Shown in pieces: positions 45,530 through 53,020 of a stretch of 64,000 nt of DNA. Below the pieces are notes generated by a model, which was not told the origin of the DNA, made no database searches, and worked only from the letters and a program-made list of their open reading frames with translations. Source of the stretch: Solwaraspora sp. WMMD791 (GTDB lineage Bacteria > Actinomycetota > Actinomycetes > Mycobacteriales > Micromonosporaceae); assembly GCF_029581195.1 (NCBI RefSeq), contig NZ_CP120737.1:6797001-6861000 (forward strand). Direction: 5' to 3'. Made by a program: the position numbers and the translations under genes. Every line of letters starts with the position of its first letter. Position 1 is the first letter of the stretch.

Positions 45530-46543
45530 TCACCGGGAACGCCGCCACACGTCGCGTACCCGCCGGAACACCGGCCGGACCGGACGGGCCAGCCAGGGCA
45601 TCCGGCGGGCGGCCTTGCGGTACATCGGGACGGTGGCGGCGCGCAGTTCCTCCCGTACGGTCTTGAGTTGCCGTTTCGTGCGGTCGAGCTCGGCGCGGCT
45701 GGACCGCAGCTGCTCCTCGAGCTCGCTCAGCCGGGCGGTCGGAATGGTCGACATCGGCTCGTGCTCGAGGATCGGACCGGACTCGCCGTTCTCGCCGCGC
45801 ACCAGCCAGGGTCGGTCGGCGTAGACGTCGACCTGATGTCCGGCGAGCGGTACGTCGGCCTTTTCCCGGGTCGCGGCGAAGTGCTCGGCGAACATCGCCC
45901 GGTACTGCTTGGCCTGCTCCACCGAGGTGGCGAGGACCAGCTTGTTGGGCACCAGGACGGCGGGCACCAGGCTGCCGCCGTGCTCGAGGTACCGGAAGAG
46001 GCCGGTGATCACACCGAGCCAGTGCCGGTTGAGGATGTCGTCGAGGACGACCATTCCTCGCTCGGTGACCGTCTGCTCGGCGATCCGAAGGTCGTTTTCG
46101 GTGATCTCGGTGGTGTGTCCGCCGTCGATGGAAAAGATCCGGAACCGGCGTCCGGGCGTGAGGAATCCGTTCTGTTCCAGCTCCAGGCTGGATGTCTGCA
46201 GGATGTCGACGTTGTCACCGACGCCGTAGGTCGCCAGGTTCTGTTCGAACGTGTCCCGGTCGCCGTACCCGGACTGGTCCACGTTCGCCGACTGGTCGCC
46301 GAACACGTCGATGGCGACCGCCCGCTGGTCCGCCGGCAGGGCGAGCGCGAGACAGAGGAACGACTTGCCGTGGTGGATGCCGATTTCGGCGACATCGCCG
46401 GTGATGCCGTCGGCGCGCTGCGCGGTCTCGATACCGCTCAGGTAGACGGCAGTCGAAGGGTTCAGCCAGCCGTGGACCCGATGGATGCCGGTGCGAAGGT
46501 AATTCGCCTTCGGATCGGGCAGGACCGGTGTGAGCGCCGTCAT
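45530..46543 (-). CDS. Class I SAM methyltransferase with C-terminal coiled coil (TylF/CmcI-like fold)
   Basis: 337 residues from the ATG at 46543. DVAEIGIHHGKSFLCLALAL is the SAM-binding loop (E-I-G form); AVAIDVFGDQSANVD, FRIFSIDGGHTTEITENDL and GMVVLDDILNRHW give the metal-binding Asp pattern of Methyltransf_24/TylF-type enzymes. The final ~60 residues form a coiled coil (ARLSELEEQLRSSRAELDRTKRQL) with a very basic end (RRVRDVWRRSR), as in methyltransferases encoded with cell-surface glycan genes. No glycan genes are adjacent, so the substrate is unknown. The upstream sequence is notably less GC-rich. Confidence 0.75.
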   Translation of the reverse strand: MTALTPVLPDPKANYLRTGIHRVHGWLNPSTAVYLSGIETAQRADGITGDVAEIGIHHGKSFLCLALALPADQRAVAIDVFGDQSANVDQSGYGDRDTFEQNLATYGVGDNVDILQTSSLELEQNGFLTPGRRFRIFSIDGGHTTEITENDLRIAEQTVTERGMVVLDDILNRHWLGVITGLFRYLEHGGSLVPAVLVPNKLVLATSVEQAKQYRAMFAEHFAATREKADVPLAGHQVDVYADRPWLVRGENGESGPILEHEPMSTIPTARLSELEEQLRSSRAELDRTKRQLKTVREELRAATVPMYRKAARRMPWLARPVRPVFRRVRDVWRRSR

Positions 46544-46681
46544 GTTGGGAGACCTTACCGCCAAATGTGGAAACATCAACGGGTCGTTGCGGGCACAATT
46601 CGAGGCGCGTACCGCATCGCGCACCGCCTGTCTCGACTGCTTGTCGACGGTGGCGGCAGGCACCCGAGAAAGGCGGACCGG

Positions 46682-47212
46682 ATGTCAGGTTTCACCTATG
46701 CGCAGACCGGGGCCACCAGCCAGCTGCTGCGTACCGCCGAGGCCGGGCACCGGCACGGGCCGGCCCTGCCCGCCGGCTACCGCCACCTGCGCTACCGGAC
46801 GGCGCTACGACCAGGCACCTTCGACCGCGCGGGCCGGGCCGTGCTCACCTGGCGGATGCACCGGGCCGTTGGGGCCCGGGTCGCCGCCTCGGCACCACGC
46901 GCCGATCCCGGCGTGCAGGTCACGGTCAGCCTCGGCGTGGGTCCGCTGCGGATGACCGCGCCGTGCGCGGTGGTGTGGGCGACCGACACCGCGGACCGGG
47001 CCGGGTTCGCCTACGGCACCCTCGACGGGCACCCCGCCAGCGGCGAGGAGGCCTTCCTGGTGGAGCGGGCCGGCGACCGTGTGTGGTTCTCCGTGGTGGC
47101 GTTCAGCCGACCGGTGGCACCGGCGATGCGGCTCGCCGGCCCGGTCGCGGTGGTGGCCCAGCATCTCTACGCCTGGCGGCTCGGTGTCGCGCTGCGTCGA
47201 CTGACCCGCTGA
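46682..47212 (+). CDS. DUF1990 family protein
   Basis: 176 residues from the ATG at 46682 with AAAGG upstream. FTYAQTGATSQ at the N-terminus, LPAGYRHLRYRTALRPG, MTAPCAVVWATDTADRAGFAYGTLDGHPASGEEAFLVER and WFSVVAFSRP are the conserved parts of DUF1990, a START-like fold family found in plants and actinobacteria. No function is known. It stands alone, divergent from the methyltransferase. Confidence 0.83.
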   Translation: MSGFTYAQTGATSQLLRTAEAGHRHGPALPAGYRHLRYRTALRPGTFDRAGRAVLTWRMHRAVGARVAASAPRADPGVQVTVSLGVGPLRMTAPCAVVWATDTADRAGFAYGTLDGHPASGEEAFLVERAGDRVWFSVVAFSRPVAPAMRLAGPVAVVAQHLYAWRLGVALRRLTR

Positions 47213-47254
47213 TCCGGTGCGGCCGGGCCGCGCCGAGGCCCTCCGCCGACGCGG

Positions 47255-48190
47255 TCAGAACCTCGCGAAGGACCGCAGTGGCGCGCGGGGGCCGAACCGG
47301 GGGGCCGCCAGGCCGGCCAGTTCCAGCAGCAGGCAGACCCGTCCCCGGTGACCACGGAACGGTTCCAGCAGGTCCAGCATCCGCTGGTCGTCGCCGCGTG
47401 CCTCGCCGGCCAGCGCCCAGGCCACCGTGTTCGGCAGGTGGAAGTCCCCGACGCTCACCGCGTCCGCCGCGCCGAAGGCGACCCGGACCACCTCGGCGGC
47501 GGTCCACGGGCCGATCCCGGGAAGGCTCGTCAGCCGACCGGTCGCGGTCGACGCGTCGACGCTGGCCTCCAGCCGGTCTGCCACGGCCGCCGCCCGGCGC
47601 AGGGTCTGCGCCCGGCGCTGTTCGATGCCGAGCGGGTGGAACTTCCAGTACGGGGTCGTCGCGATGACCGCCGGATCGGGGGTGACCCACATGCCGGGTG
47701 CCGGCCCGGGGGCCGGTGTCCCGAAGGCGCGTACGGTGGCGGCGTACCCGCGGTAGGCCTCGACTCCGGTCACCTTCTGTTCCAGGACGGCCCGTAGTAC
47801 CCGGGCGAACACCGCGCCGGTCGCGGGCAGGCGGACCCCGGCGTAGCGGCGGGCCAGGGCGTGCACCACCGGGTGGTGTCGAGCGAGCGCCCGGAATCCG
47901 TCGACGTCGTCGCGGAGCCCGGCGACCGCGTCGGCGATGTCGACGACGTCGGCTGCGCCGGGGCCGTGTCCGGTGGCGATCAGCTCGCCGCCGCGCCGGT
48001 GCAGCGCGAGGGCCGCCGGGCCGCTCGGCGTACGGGCGGTCCACCAGAATGTGTCCGCGTGCCAGCGGGCGCAGGGGTCGTACCGCCCCATCGCCAGCGG
48101 ACGCACGGACATGGCCAGGTGGTAACCGTCCGGTGGCCGCAGGATTCGTTGCCGGCTCGCCGACCTGCCCACCTGCTCGTGCCCGACCAT
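47255..48190 (-). CDS. AlkA-like DNA-3-methyladenine glycosylase
   Basis: 311 residues from the ATG at 48190 (CACAGT seven bases upstream, no SD site; an upstream start at 48250 is possible). The N-terminal ~110 residues are an AlkA-N-like beta domain; the glycosylase part has LRAVLEQKVTGVEAYRGYA, the helix-hairpin-helix LPGIGPWTAAEVVRVAFG and the catalytic Asp in VSVGDFHLPNTVAWAL. It removes alkylated bases. It is the second HhH-GPD glycosylase in the window. Confidence 0.85.
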   Translation of the reverse strand: MVGHEQVGRSASRQRILRPPDGYHLAMSVRPLAMGRYDPCARWHADTFWWTARTPSGPAALALHRRGGELIATGHGPGAADVVDIADAVAGLRDDVDGFRALARHHPVVHALARRYAGVRLPATGAVFARVLRAVLEQKVTGVEAYRGYAATVRAFGTPAPGPAPGMWVTPDPAVIATTPYWKFHPLGIEQRRAQTLRRAAAVADRLEASVDASTATGRLTSLPGIGPWTAAEVVRVAFGAADAVSVGDFHLPNTVAWALAGEARGDDQRMLDLLEPFRGHRGRVCLLLELAGLAAPRFGPRAPLRSFARF

Positions 48191-48257
48191 GACCGCCACT
48201 GTGCCAGCCGGTGTGGTGCGGGTGGTCACCGCCCCGGCGGCCACCCGCACTGGGCAC

Positions 48258-49181
48258 CTACCGGGTGACCAGCACCCGGACCACGTCGAAGGCGGGGATC
48301 TGGTTGGCCCGCTGCATCATCGGCACCCGGTGGGAGCCGTCGCCGGCCCAGGACGCGCACTGCGCCACTCCAGGGCCGGGCAGGCCCGGAACCTCGACGG
48401 TGACCTCGTCGGCATCCGCACCGCCCCGGCCGTCCTCGGTGGCCACGAAGAACGCCGGCACCGGTCCGGGCTGCGGTGCGGTGCGGTTGCTGGTGAGCAT
48501 CCGACAGGCGGTGTGGAAGTGCCCCCTCGTCAGCCCGTCCTCGTTCAGGAACGAACTCTCCAGGTAGTAGCCACCCTGCCCGGCCGGCAGGAACCGGTCC
48601 CGGACCAGGTTGCGGGTGCTGATCCGCAGGGTGAAGGGCTCGTTCGACCGGACCCGGTCAGGCGCCGAAACGATCATGAGCTGGGGGTTGGTGTCGGCGT
48701 CGCCGACCTCGCCGAAGGCGGTGCTCACGCAGCGGTCGCCGACCTGGAATCCGTCGTGCGGCGGCAGGTCGCTGCCGGAGCAGTCGTCGCCGAGGATCTC
48801 CAGTGCTTCGGGGGTCGGCACGGCCGTGGCCGTGCCCTCGGCGGACGGCTGCGGACAGCCGTTTCGGCCGCCGGCCGGGCCCCGCTGGCCGTCGCCCCAG
48901 TGGTGCCGGACCCCGAACTCGTCCACGGTGGTGCCCGTGTCGGCCGGATCGGTCGATGCCGCCGGGTCCGGTGCGCTCTGACAGGCGACGGCACGGTCCC
49001 GTCGGTCCCGGTCGCGGTCCCGGTCCCGGTCGCCACGGGTCCCGGCGGCGGAGATCTGGGTCACGGCGACGACTCCGCCGAAGACCGCGAGCATCATGAC
49101 CACCGCGATTACGCGGGTACGGGTGCTGCCGCGTCGGGCAGGTCGATCGTCGGTACGCCGTCGGCGCGGTGAACTGCTCAC
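48258..49181 (-). CDS. Secreted or membrane-anchored protein of unknown function
   Basis: 307 residues from the GTG at 49181 (GAGGTGG upstream). A basic N-terminus and one hydrophobic helix (VIAVVMMLAVFGGVVAVT, about 24-41) are followed by an Arg-Asp dipeptide repeat (GDRDRDRDRDRRDR) and an extracellular domain with six or more Cys. Conserved-looking blocks are VDEFGVRHHWGD, GYYLESSFLNEDGLTRGHFHTACRML and ASWAGDGSHRVP. Similar actinobacterial proteins are often labelled Pecanex-like, a name I would not rely on. It may be an extracellular structural or ligand-binding protein. Confidence 0.7.
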   Translation of the reverse strand: MSSSPRRRRTDDRPARRGSTRTRVIAVVMMLAVFGGVVAVTQISAAGTRGDRDRDRDRDRRDRAVACQSAPDPAASTDPADTGTTVDEFGVRHHWGDGQRGPAGGRNGCPQPSAEGTATAVPTPEALEILGDDCSGSDLPPHDGFQVGDRCVSTAFGEVGDADTNPQLMIVSAPDRVRSNEPFTLRISTRNLVRDRFLPAGQGGYYLESSFLNEDGLTRGHFHTACRMLTSNRTAPQPGPVPAFFVATEDGRGGADADEVTVEVPGLPGPGVAQCASWAGDGSHRVPMMQRANQIPAFDVVRVLVTR

Positions 49182-49264
49182 GTGATGCCACCTCTTTCAT
49201 CGGACCCCGACGGAGGGCGTCCGGTGCAACGCGTCGGTGCTGCGATGTCTGTTCGCGGAGACCG

Positions 49265-49294
49265 ACCGTACGAAGGTGACTCGATGACAGTCAA
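49265..49294 (-). promoter_or_regulatory. Promoter of the secreted-protein gene
   Basis: On the minus strand, TTGACT (49294-49289) and TACGGT (49270-49265) with an 18-bp spacer. Transcription would begin near 49258, leaving a 77-nt leader before the GTG at 49181. The surrounding 276-bp intergenic region otherwise holds only the terminator of the lipoprotein gene. Confidence 0.6.
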
Positions 49295-49392
49295 CGAACC
49301 TTCCGGCAAATGCGAAACACTTAGGCGGCAATTAATGTCGATTTCAAGATTGCCGATGATGTGGCGTGCCGATGATGTGCGCACACAACGAG

Positions 49393-49435
49393 GCGGCGGC
49401 CGGCCGCGCCCTCCCTGGCAACGACCGGCCGCCGC
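49393..49435 (-). terminator. Hairpin after the secreted-repeat lipoprotein gene
   Basis: GCGGCGGCCGG (49393-49403) pairs perfectly with CCGGCCGCCGC (49425-49435) around a 21-nt loop, 23 nt past the stop codon at 49458. There is no T-tract. Confidence 0.5.
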
Positions 49436-49457
49436 GAATCACGGGCGCCGTGAGGTA

Positions 49458-50156
49458 TCAGTAGTCGTAGTCGCCCGAGTCGCTGTCGGAGTCGGCGTCC
49501 TTGTCCGAGTCCTTGCTGTCGAGGCCCTTGATGTTGTCGCGGCCGTCGCCGTCCGGCACCGCGATCGGCTTCGGCGTGCCCTCCGGCAGGCATTCGAGGT
49601 TCTTCGAGCCGTCCGGCTGGACGACGAACCAGGTGCCACCGACGCCCTGGCCCTTCCAGTCGCCGGGCTTCTCGTCGCCCGCGTAGTAGTAGATCGGCCA
49701 TCCGTCGATGGTCAGCTGCCGGGTGCCGTCGGGCCGGTTCACCGTACCGACCAGCTCCTCGTCCACGCCGGACAGGATCGGGTCGCCGTCGGTCAGGGCC
49801 GGCGGCCAGATCTTGGCGCAGTCGCCCTCGCAGTTCGACGCCGGCGGGTCGTCGGTGTCGTTCTCGAAGCGGTAGAGCAGCCAGCCGTCCTCGTCCGTGA
49901 CGACGTTACCCATCTTGTCGACAGCCTTGCCGACCAGTTCCTTGGTGAGGTCCTCGTCGGCGACGTCGACGGCGACGTCATCGGTCTCGACCGGCTCGGG
50001 CGCGGCCGAAGCCTGCGCCGCGTTCGCCGCGTTGACGACCGGCTGGGCCTGAGCGCCGCCAAAGTCGTCCGGGTTGTAACCTGCCGGGGCGCAACCCGGC
50101 AACACGAGTGCCGCCAGCGCGCCTGCGACTATGACGGTCCGCTTTCCCAGTGCCAC
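49458..50156 (-). CDS. Secreted-repeat lipoprotein (COG4315 type)
   Basis: 232 residues from the GTG at 50156 (GGGAGGG upstream). Signal peptide RTVIVAGALAALVLPGC with the lipobox Cys near residue 21. Two copies of the secreted repeat of COG4315 follow: NVVTDEDGWLLYRFENDTDDPPASNCEGDCAKIWPPAL, with the typical Y-x-F-x-x-D and C-x-x-x-C-A-x-x-W-P-P, and a second ending in GWPIYYYAGDEKPGDWKGQGVGGTWFVV. The acidic C-terminus (KDSDKDADSDSDSGD) is disordered. Such proteins are surface lipoproteins of unknown role, often near ECF sigma genes, as here. Confidence 0.85.
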   Translation of the reverse strand: MALGKRTVIVAGALAALVLPGCAPAGYNPDDFGGAQAQPVVNAANAAQASAAPEPVETDDVAVDVADEDLTKELVGKAVDKMGNVVTDEDGWLLYRFENDTDDPPASNCEGDCAKIWPPALTDGDPILSGVDEELVGTVNRPDGTRQLTIDGWPIYYYAGDEKPGDWKGQGVGGTWFVVQPDGSKNLECLPEGTPKPIAVPDGDGRDNIKGLDSKDSDKDADSDSDSGDYDY

Positions 50157-50257
50157 GTGCCCTCCCTCATTCGTCCACATCGGGCTTCATCTAGAGGTAC
50201 GCACCATCAGCAGGATTGGATCGGCAATAGCGAGTGCACAATTTCACATGTGCTGGT

Positions 50258-50285
50258 TGAACCAGGTGATGCTCGGCTGCGTGTG
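50258..50285 (+). promoter_or_regulatory. Possible SigL-type ECF promoter on the plus strand
   Basis: TGAACC at 50258-50263 and CGTGTG at 50280-50285 are separated by exactly 16 bp; as I recall, the M. tuberculosis SigL consensus is TGAACC-N15-17-CGTgtc. No plus-strand gene follows; the hairpin at 50340-50393 lies about 55 bp downstream, so the product could be a short RNA. Confidence 0.3.
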
Positions 50286-50339
50286 GCCTGCTTCTGCGGT
50301 GCGGTCAGGCGGACCCGGCCGCCTGCCGATAATCAAAAA

Positions 50340-50393
50340 GCCGACAGCTCGTGGGTGTCCGGAGCGAATTCCGGACACCCACGAACTGTCGGC
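50340..50393 (-). terminator. Rho-independent terminator of the ECF sigma/anti-sigma operon
   Basis: A 24-bp stem with one mismatch: 50370-50393 pairs with 50340-50363 around GCGAAT. Read on the minus strand it is followed by CTTTTTGATTAT, a genuine T-tract. It starts 49 nt after the anti-sigma stop at 50442. This is the clearest intrinsic terminator in the window. Confidence 0.9.
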
Positions 50394-50441
50394 GTCACAC
50401 CTGATTCTGTTGTCGATGCGGGAATGGTCGAGACCTCCCGG

Positions 50442-51320
50442 TCAGACCGGTACCGTCACGAGTGCCGTGGCCACGCCGGACTGGTCGACGGCCTGCACCT
50501 GGATCCGTTCGATGTCGTCGCGTGGTGCCGCGGTGGACGTCGTCAGCAACAGTGGGGCGGGCTGTTCGGGCGTGCCGTAACCGGTTTCCGGCACGGCCCA
50601 GGTGGAGAGCACCTCGGCGGTGCCGCTGGCCCGGATGACCACCAGCCGGCACTGCATCGGTCCCGGTACCCTGCGCAGCGCGAAGGACACCTGGGTACCC
50701 CACCCGGCCTCCTCCAGCACCACGTCCGCCTCCACGCCGGTGGTCGGGTCGACGGTGCTGAACTTCTCCCCGGTCACCTCCGGCCCGCCGACCCCGGACT
50801 GTGGACCGAGCGGGGACGGGCCGGCGGTGACCGACGTGCCACCATCGGCCTGCGGCACCGTGGTGGTGTCCGCGCCGAACCACTGCGCGCCGACCAGGAA
50901 CGAGCCGCCGGTCAGGGTCGCCATCAGGACGAACCCGGCAGCGATCTGCGCCGGACGACTGGCCAGCAACCGTCGGCGGGAGCTACGGGCGCGGTCGAGC
51001 GGAAGGACCTGACCGTGGTCGCGGCGCCGGTCGGTGCCGGACTCGCCGCCGGCCCAGGCGGGCGGCGGCACGTCGTCGCCGCTGTCGGTCGCCCCACCAG
51101 GCAGGTCCACACCGGCGGGGCTGTGCGGAGGGAGGGCGGAACTGCCCTCCAGCTGACCGATGTCCACGGTAGACATCAATCCGACGATCGGGATCAGGGA
51201 CTCGAGTTCGGCGGCGCAGGCCCAGCAACCCGCGAGGTGCTCCTCGAAGCGCTCCACGTCGTCGGCGTCGAGCGCGCCGAGGGCGTACGCCCCGACGTCC
51301 CAGTGTGCGGACCGTGTCAT
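50442..51320 (-). CDS. Zinc anti-sigma factor, membrane-anchored
   Basis: 292 residues; its ATG overlaps the sigma factor stop (ATGA). The cytosolic N-terminal domain has HWDVGAYALGALDADD and FEEHLAGCWACAAEL, the HxxxCxxC zinc site of ZAS anti-sigma factors. After a ~60-residue linker there is a membrane helix (QIAAGFVLMATLTGGSFLVG, about 126-145) and an extracellular beta domain (VSFALRRVPGPMQCRLVVIRASG to the end). It should hold the ECF sigma inactive until an envelope or redox signal is received. The arrangement resembles SigL-RslA. Confidence 0.9.
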   Translation of the reverse strand: MTRSAHWDVGAYALGALDADDVERFEEHLAGCWACAAELESLIPIVGLMSTVDIGQLEGSSALPPHSPAGVDLPGGATDSGDDVPPPAWAGGESGTDRRRDHGQVLPLDRARSSRRRLLASRPAQIAAGFVLMATLTGGSFLVGAQWFGADTTTVPQADGGTSVTAGPSPLGPQSGVGGPEVTGEKFSTVDPTTGVEADVVLEEAGWGTQVSFALRRVPGPMQCRLVVIRASGTAEVLSTWAVPETGYGTPEQPAPLLLTTSTAAPRDDIERIQVQAVDQSGVATALVTVPV

Positions 51321-52012
51321 TCCGTTACCCCCCGCTGTTGCAGCGCCGTCCGCAGCGCACGTAGCGCGTAGTAGACCCGCGACTTCGCCGTACCCAGTGG
51401 CAGCCCCAGCTCCTGTGCCGCCTCGGGGACGGTGCGTCCCCGGAAGTACGTCTCGATCAGGATCTCCCGGTGCGGCTGGCTCAACGTCCGCATGGCGTCG
51501 GTCACCGTCATCTGACGCAGCACCTGATCGGTGCCGTCGGACTCGGCGAAACTCTCCAGGTCCCGGTCGTACTCCTCGGTCGGCCGGGCCTTCTCGCTGC
51601 GGTGGTCGTCGATGGCGATCCGCCGGGCGACGGTGACCAGCCAGGGGCGCAGCGACGCCTGCCCCTGGGCACCGAGCCGGTGGGCGTTGCGCCACGCCCG
51701 TAGCAGTGTTTCCTGGACGATGTCCTCGGCCCGCTGCCGGTCCCCCCCGGTCAGCCGGAGCACGAACCCCAACAGGGGTCGGGCGTGTTCGGCATACAGC
51801 GTGCGGACGAGATCGTCCCCGTGGCTGGACTCCGGCGTCCCGGCCTGGTGCCGGCTGCGTGCAGTCCGTGACGTCACCGGCTCATCATCGCGCTCGGCCG
51901 CCCTCCCGTCGATGGTCTGCCAACGTTGCATGGCCCTGATGGCTGGCGACCCGCTGCCGGTCACGCCTGGCCGGACCGTCTCCGCCTGCCAGCCGCTCGC
52001 GACCGCATACAT
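51317..52012 (-). CDS. ECF-family RNA polymerase sigma factor, SigL/SigK-like
   Basis: 231 residues from the ATG at 52012, which has GGAGG seven bases upstream; later ATG 51931 and GTG 51877 lack SD sites, so a ~70-residue N-terminal extension is predicted. Region 2 spans VRTLYAEHARPLLGFVLRLTGG, RAEDIVQETLLRAWRNAHRL and RPWLVTVARRIAIDDHRSEKARP; region 4 has MRTLSQPHREILIETYFRGRTVPEAAQELGLPLGTAKSRVYYALRAL. It directs transcription of an envelope-stress or redox regulon. Overlap with the anti-sigma gene (ATGA) couples their synthesis. Confidence 0.92.
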   Translation of the reverse strand: MYAVASGWQAETVRPGVTGSGSPAIRAMQRWQTIDGRAAERDDEPVTSRTARSRHQAGTPESSHGDDLVRTLYAEHARPLLGFVLRLTGGDRQRAEDIVQETLLRAWRNAHRLGAQGQASLRPWLVTVARRIAIDDHRSEKARPTEEYDRDLESFAESDGTDQVLRQMTVTDAMRTLSQPHREILIETYFRGRTVPEAAQELGLPLGTAKSRVYYALRALRTALQQRGVTE

Positions 52013-52050
52013 CGCAGGACCTCCATCCGACGTCACCTGACGGCCCGCGG

Positions 52051-52068
52051 CTGGGGGCCCACCCCCAG
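52051..52068 (-). repeat. Short perfect hairpin in the sigma factor leader
   Basis: CTGGGGG (52051-52057) pairs with CCCCCAG (52062-52068) around CCCA. It lies between the stop of the spermidine-synthase-like gene (52093) and the sigma ATG (52012), so it could weaken read-through from the upstream gene. Confidence 0.5.
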
Positions 52069-52096
52069 ATACGGAGCCGACCGGCGGACGGATCAA
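52067..52096 (-). promoter_or_regulatory. Possible promoter for the ECF sigma operon
   Basis: On the minus strand TTGATC (52096-52091) and GTATCT (52072-52067) are 18 bp apart. The -10 overlaps the short hairpin at 52051-52068. No copy of the TGAACC...CGT ECF pattern is seen here, so autoregulation by the sigma is not supported by this stretch. Confidence 0.35.
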
Positions 52097-52950
52097 AGCC
52101 CATTCGGAAAAGTTCCGTCGGGTGGTGGCGGCGACGGCGTGGCGGTGGCGTCGTCGATCGGTACCGCCGCCGCGATCAGCTGGTCGAGCGCGGCACCGTG
52201 CACCACCCGGCTGGGGAACCAGTCCCCGGCGGCCCGCCGGGTCAACTCCGCGACCTGCGGCAACGTGCGTGCGGCGACCACCACGAGGTTGCCGTACCGG
52301 CGTTGTCGCAGCACCGCCGCGTCCGCGATCAGGCAGATGCCGGGCAGCACCTTCCGGACCGACGCCAGGTGTCGCCGGGCCCAGTGCAGCGGCGGCCCGT
52401 CGGCGACGTTGGACACCAGCTGCCCGCCAGGGGCGAGCACCCGGGCCACCTCGGTCACGAACTCCACCGAGGTCAGCTCCGCCGGGGTGCGGGCACCGGA
52501 GAAGACGTCCGCGATCACCAGGTCGTAGCTGCCGGTACGGGCCTGCTCGACCGCGCTACGGGCGTCGCCGATCCGGACCCGCAGGTTGCGGTCGGCCGGC
52601 AACGGCAGTTCGCGGCGGACCAGCTCGGTCAGCGCGGAGTCGATCTCCACCACCCGTTGGTGCGACCCGGGCCGGGTCGCCGCCAGGTAGCGCGGCAACG
52701 TCAACGCGCCGCCGCCCAGATGCAGCACCCGCAGCGGTACGCCCGGGTCGGCGGCCAGGTCGACGGCGGCAGCGATCCGCCGGACGTACTCGAACTCCAG
52801 ATGCGTCGGATCGTCCAGGTCGACATGTGACTGTTGGGTCCCGTCCAGCAGCAGGGTGTAGCCCCGGCGGCGGTCCGGATCCGCGACGAGTTGCGCGGTG
52901 CCGGTGTCGACCTGGACCGGCGGCGGTACTGTCCTACGAGCGCGGCCCAC
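52093..52950 (-). CDS. Spermidine-synthase-like Rossmann methyltransferase-fold protein
   Basis: 285 residues from the GTG at 52950, chosen because CATACT ends six bases before it (leaderless pattern). GYTLLLDGTQQSHVDLDDPTHLEFEYVRR is the SpeE gate and N-domain; LRVLHLGGGALTLPRYLAA binds the decarboxylated-SAM-like cofactor; VVEIDSALTELVRREL and YDLVIADVFSG (catalytic-site Asp) follow. Actinobacterial relatives of this length are often not true aminopropyltransferases. It lies just after nurA on the same strand; its function in that context is unknown. Confidence 0.75.
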   Translation of the reverse strand: MGRARRTVPPPVQVDTGTAQLVADPDRRRGYTLLLDGTQQSHVDLDDPTHLEFEYVRRIAAAVDLAADPGVPLRVLHLGGGALTLPRYLAATRPGSHQRVVEIDSALTELVRRELPLPADRNLRVRIGDARSAVEQARTGSYDLVIADVFSGARTPAELTSVEFVTEVARVLAPGGQLVSNVADGPPLHWARRHLASVRKVLPGICLIADAAVLRQRRYGNLVVVAARTLPQVAELTRRAAGDWFPSRVVHGAALDQLIAAAVPIDDATATPSPPPPDGTFPNGL

Positions 52951-53020
52951 GGTGGCAGTATGCCGGTACCGCTCCGGACATCCGGCGGCGGACGGGCTCA
53001 ACGCGCGGCGGCCGACCGGC

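Noticed and set aside
49178-49384. 68-codon minus-strand frame upstream of the secreted-protein gene
   Set aside because: It covers the promoter at 49265-49294, has no SD site or leaderless signal, and its product has no recognisable feature.
51317-52096. Longer start for the ECF sigma at 52096
   Set aside because: No SD site there, and it would overlap the upstream gene end and the candidate promoter; ATG 52012 has a well-spaced GGAGG.
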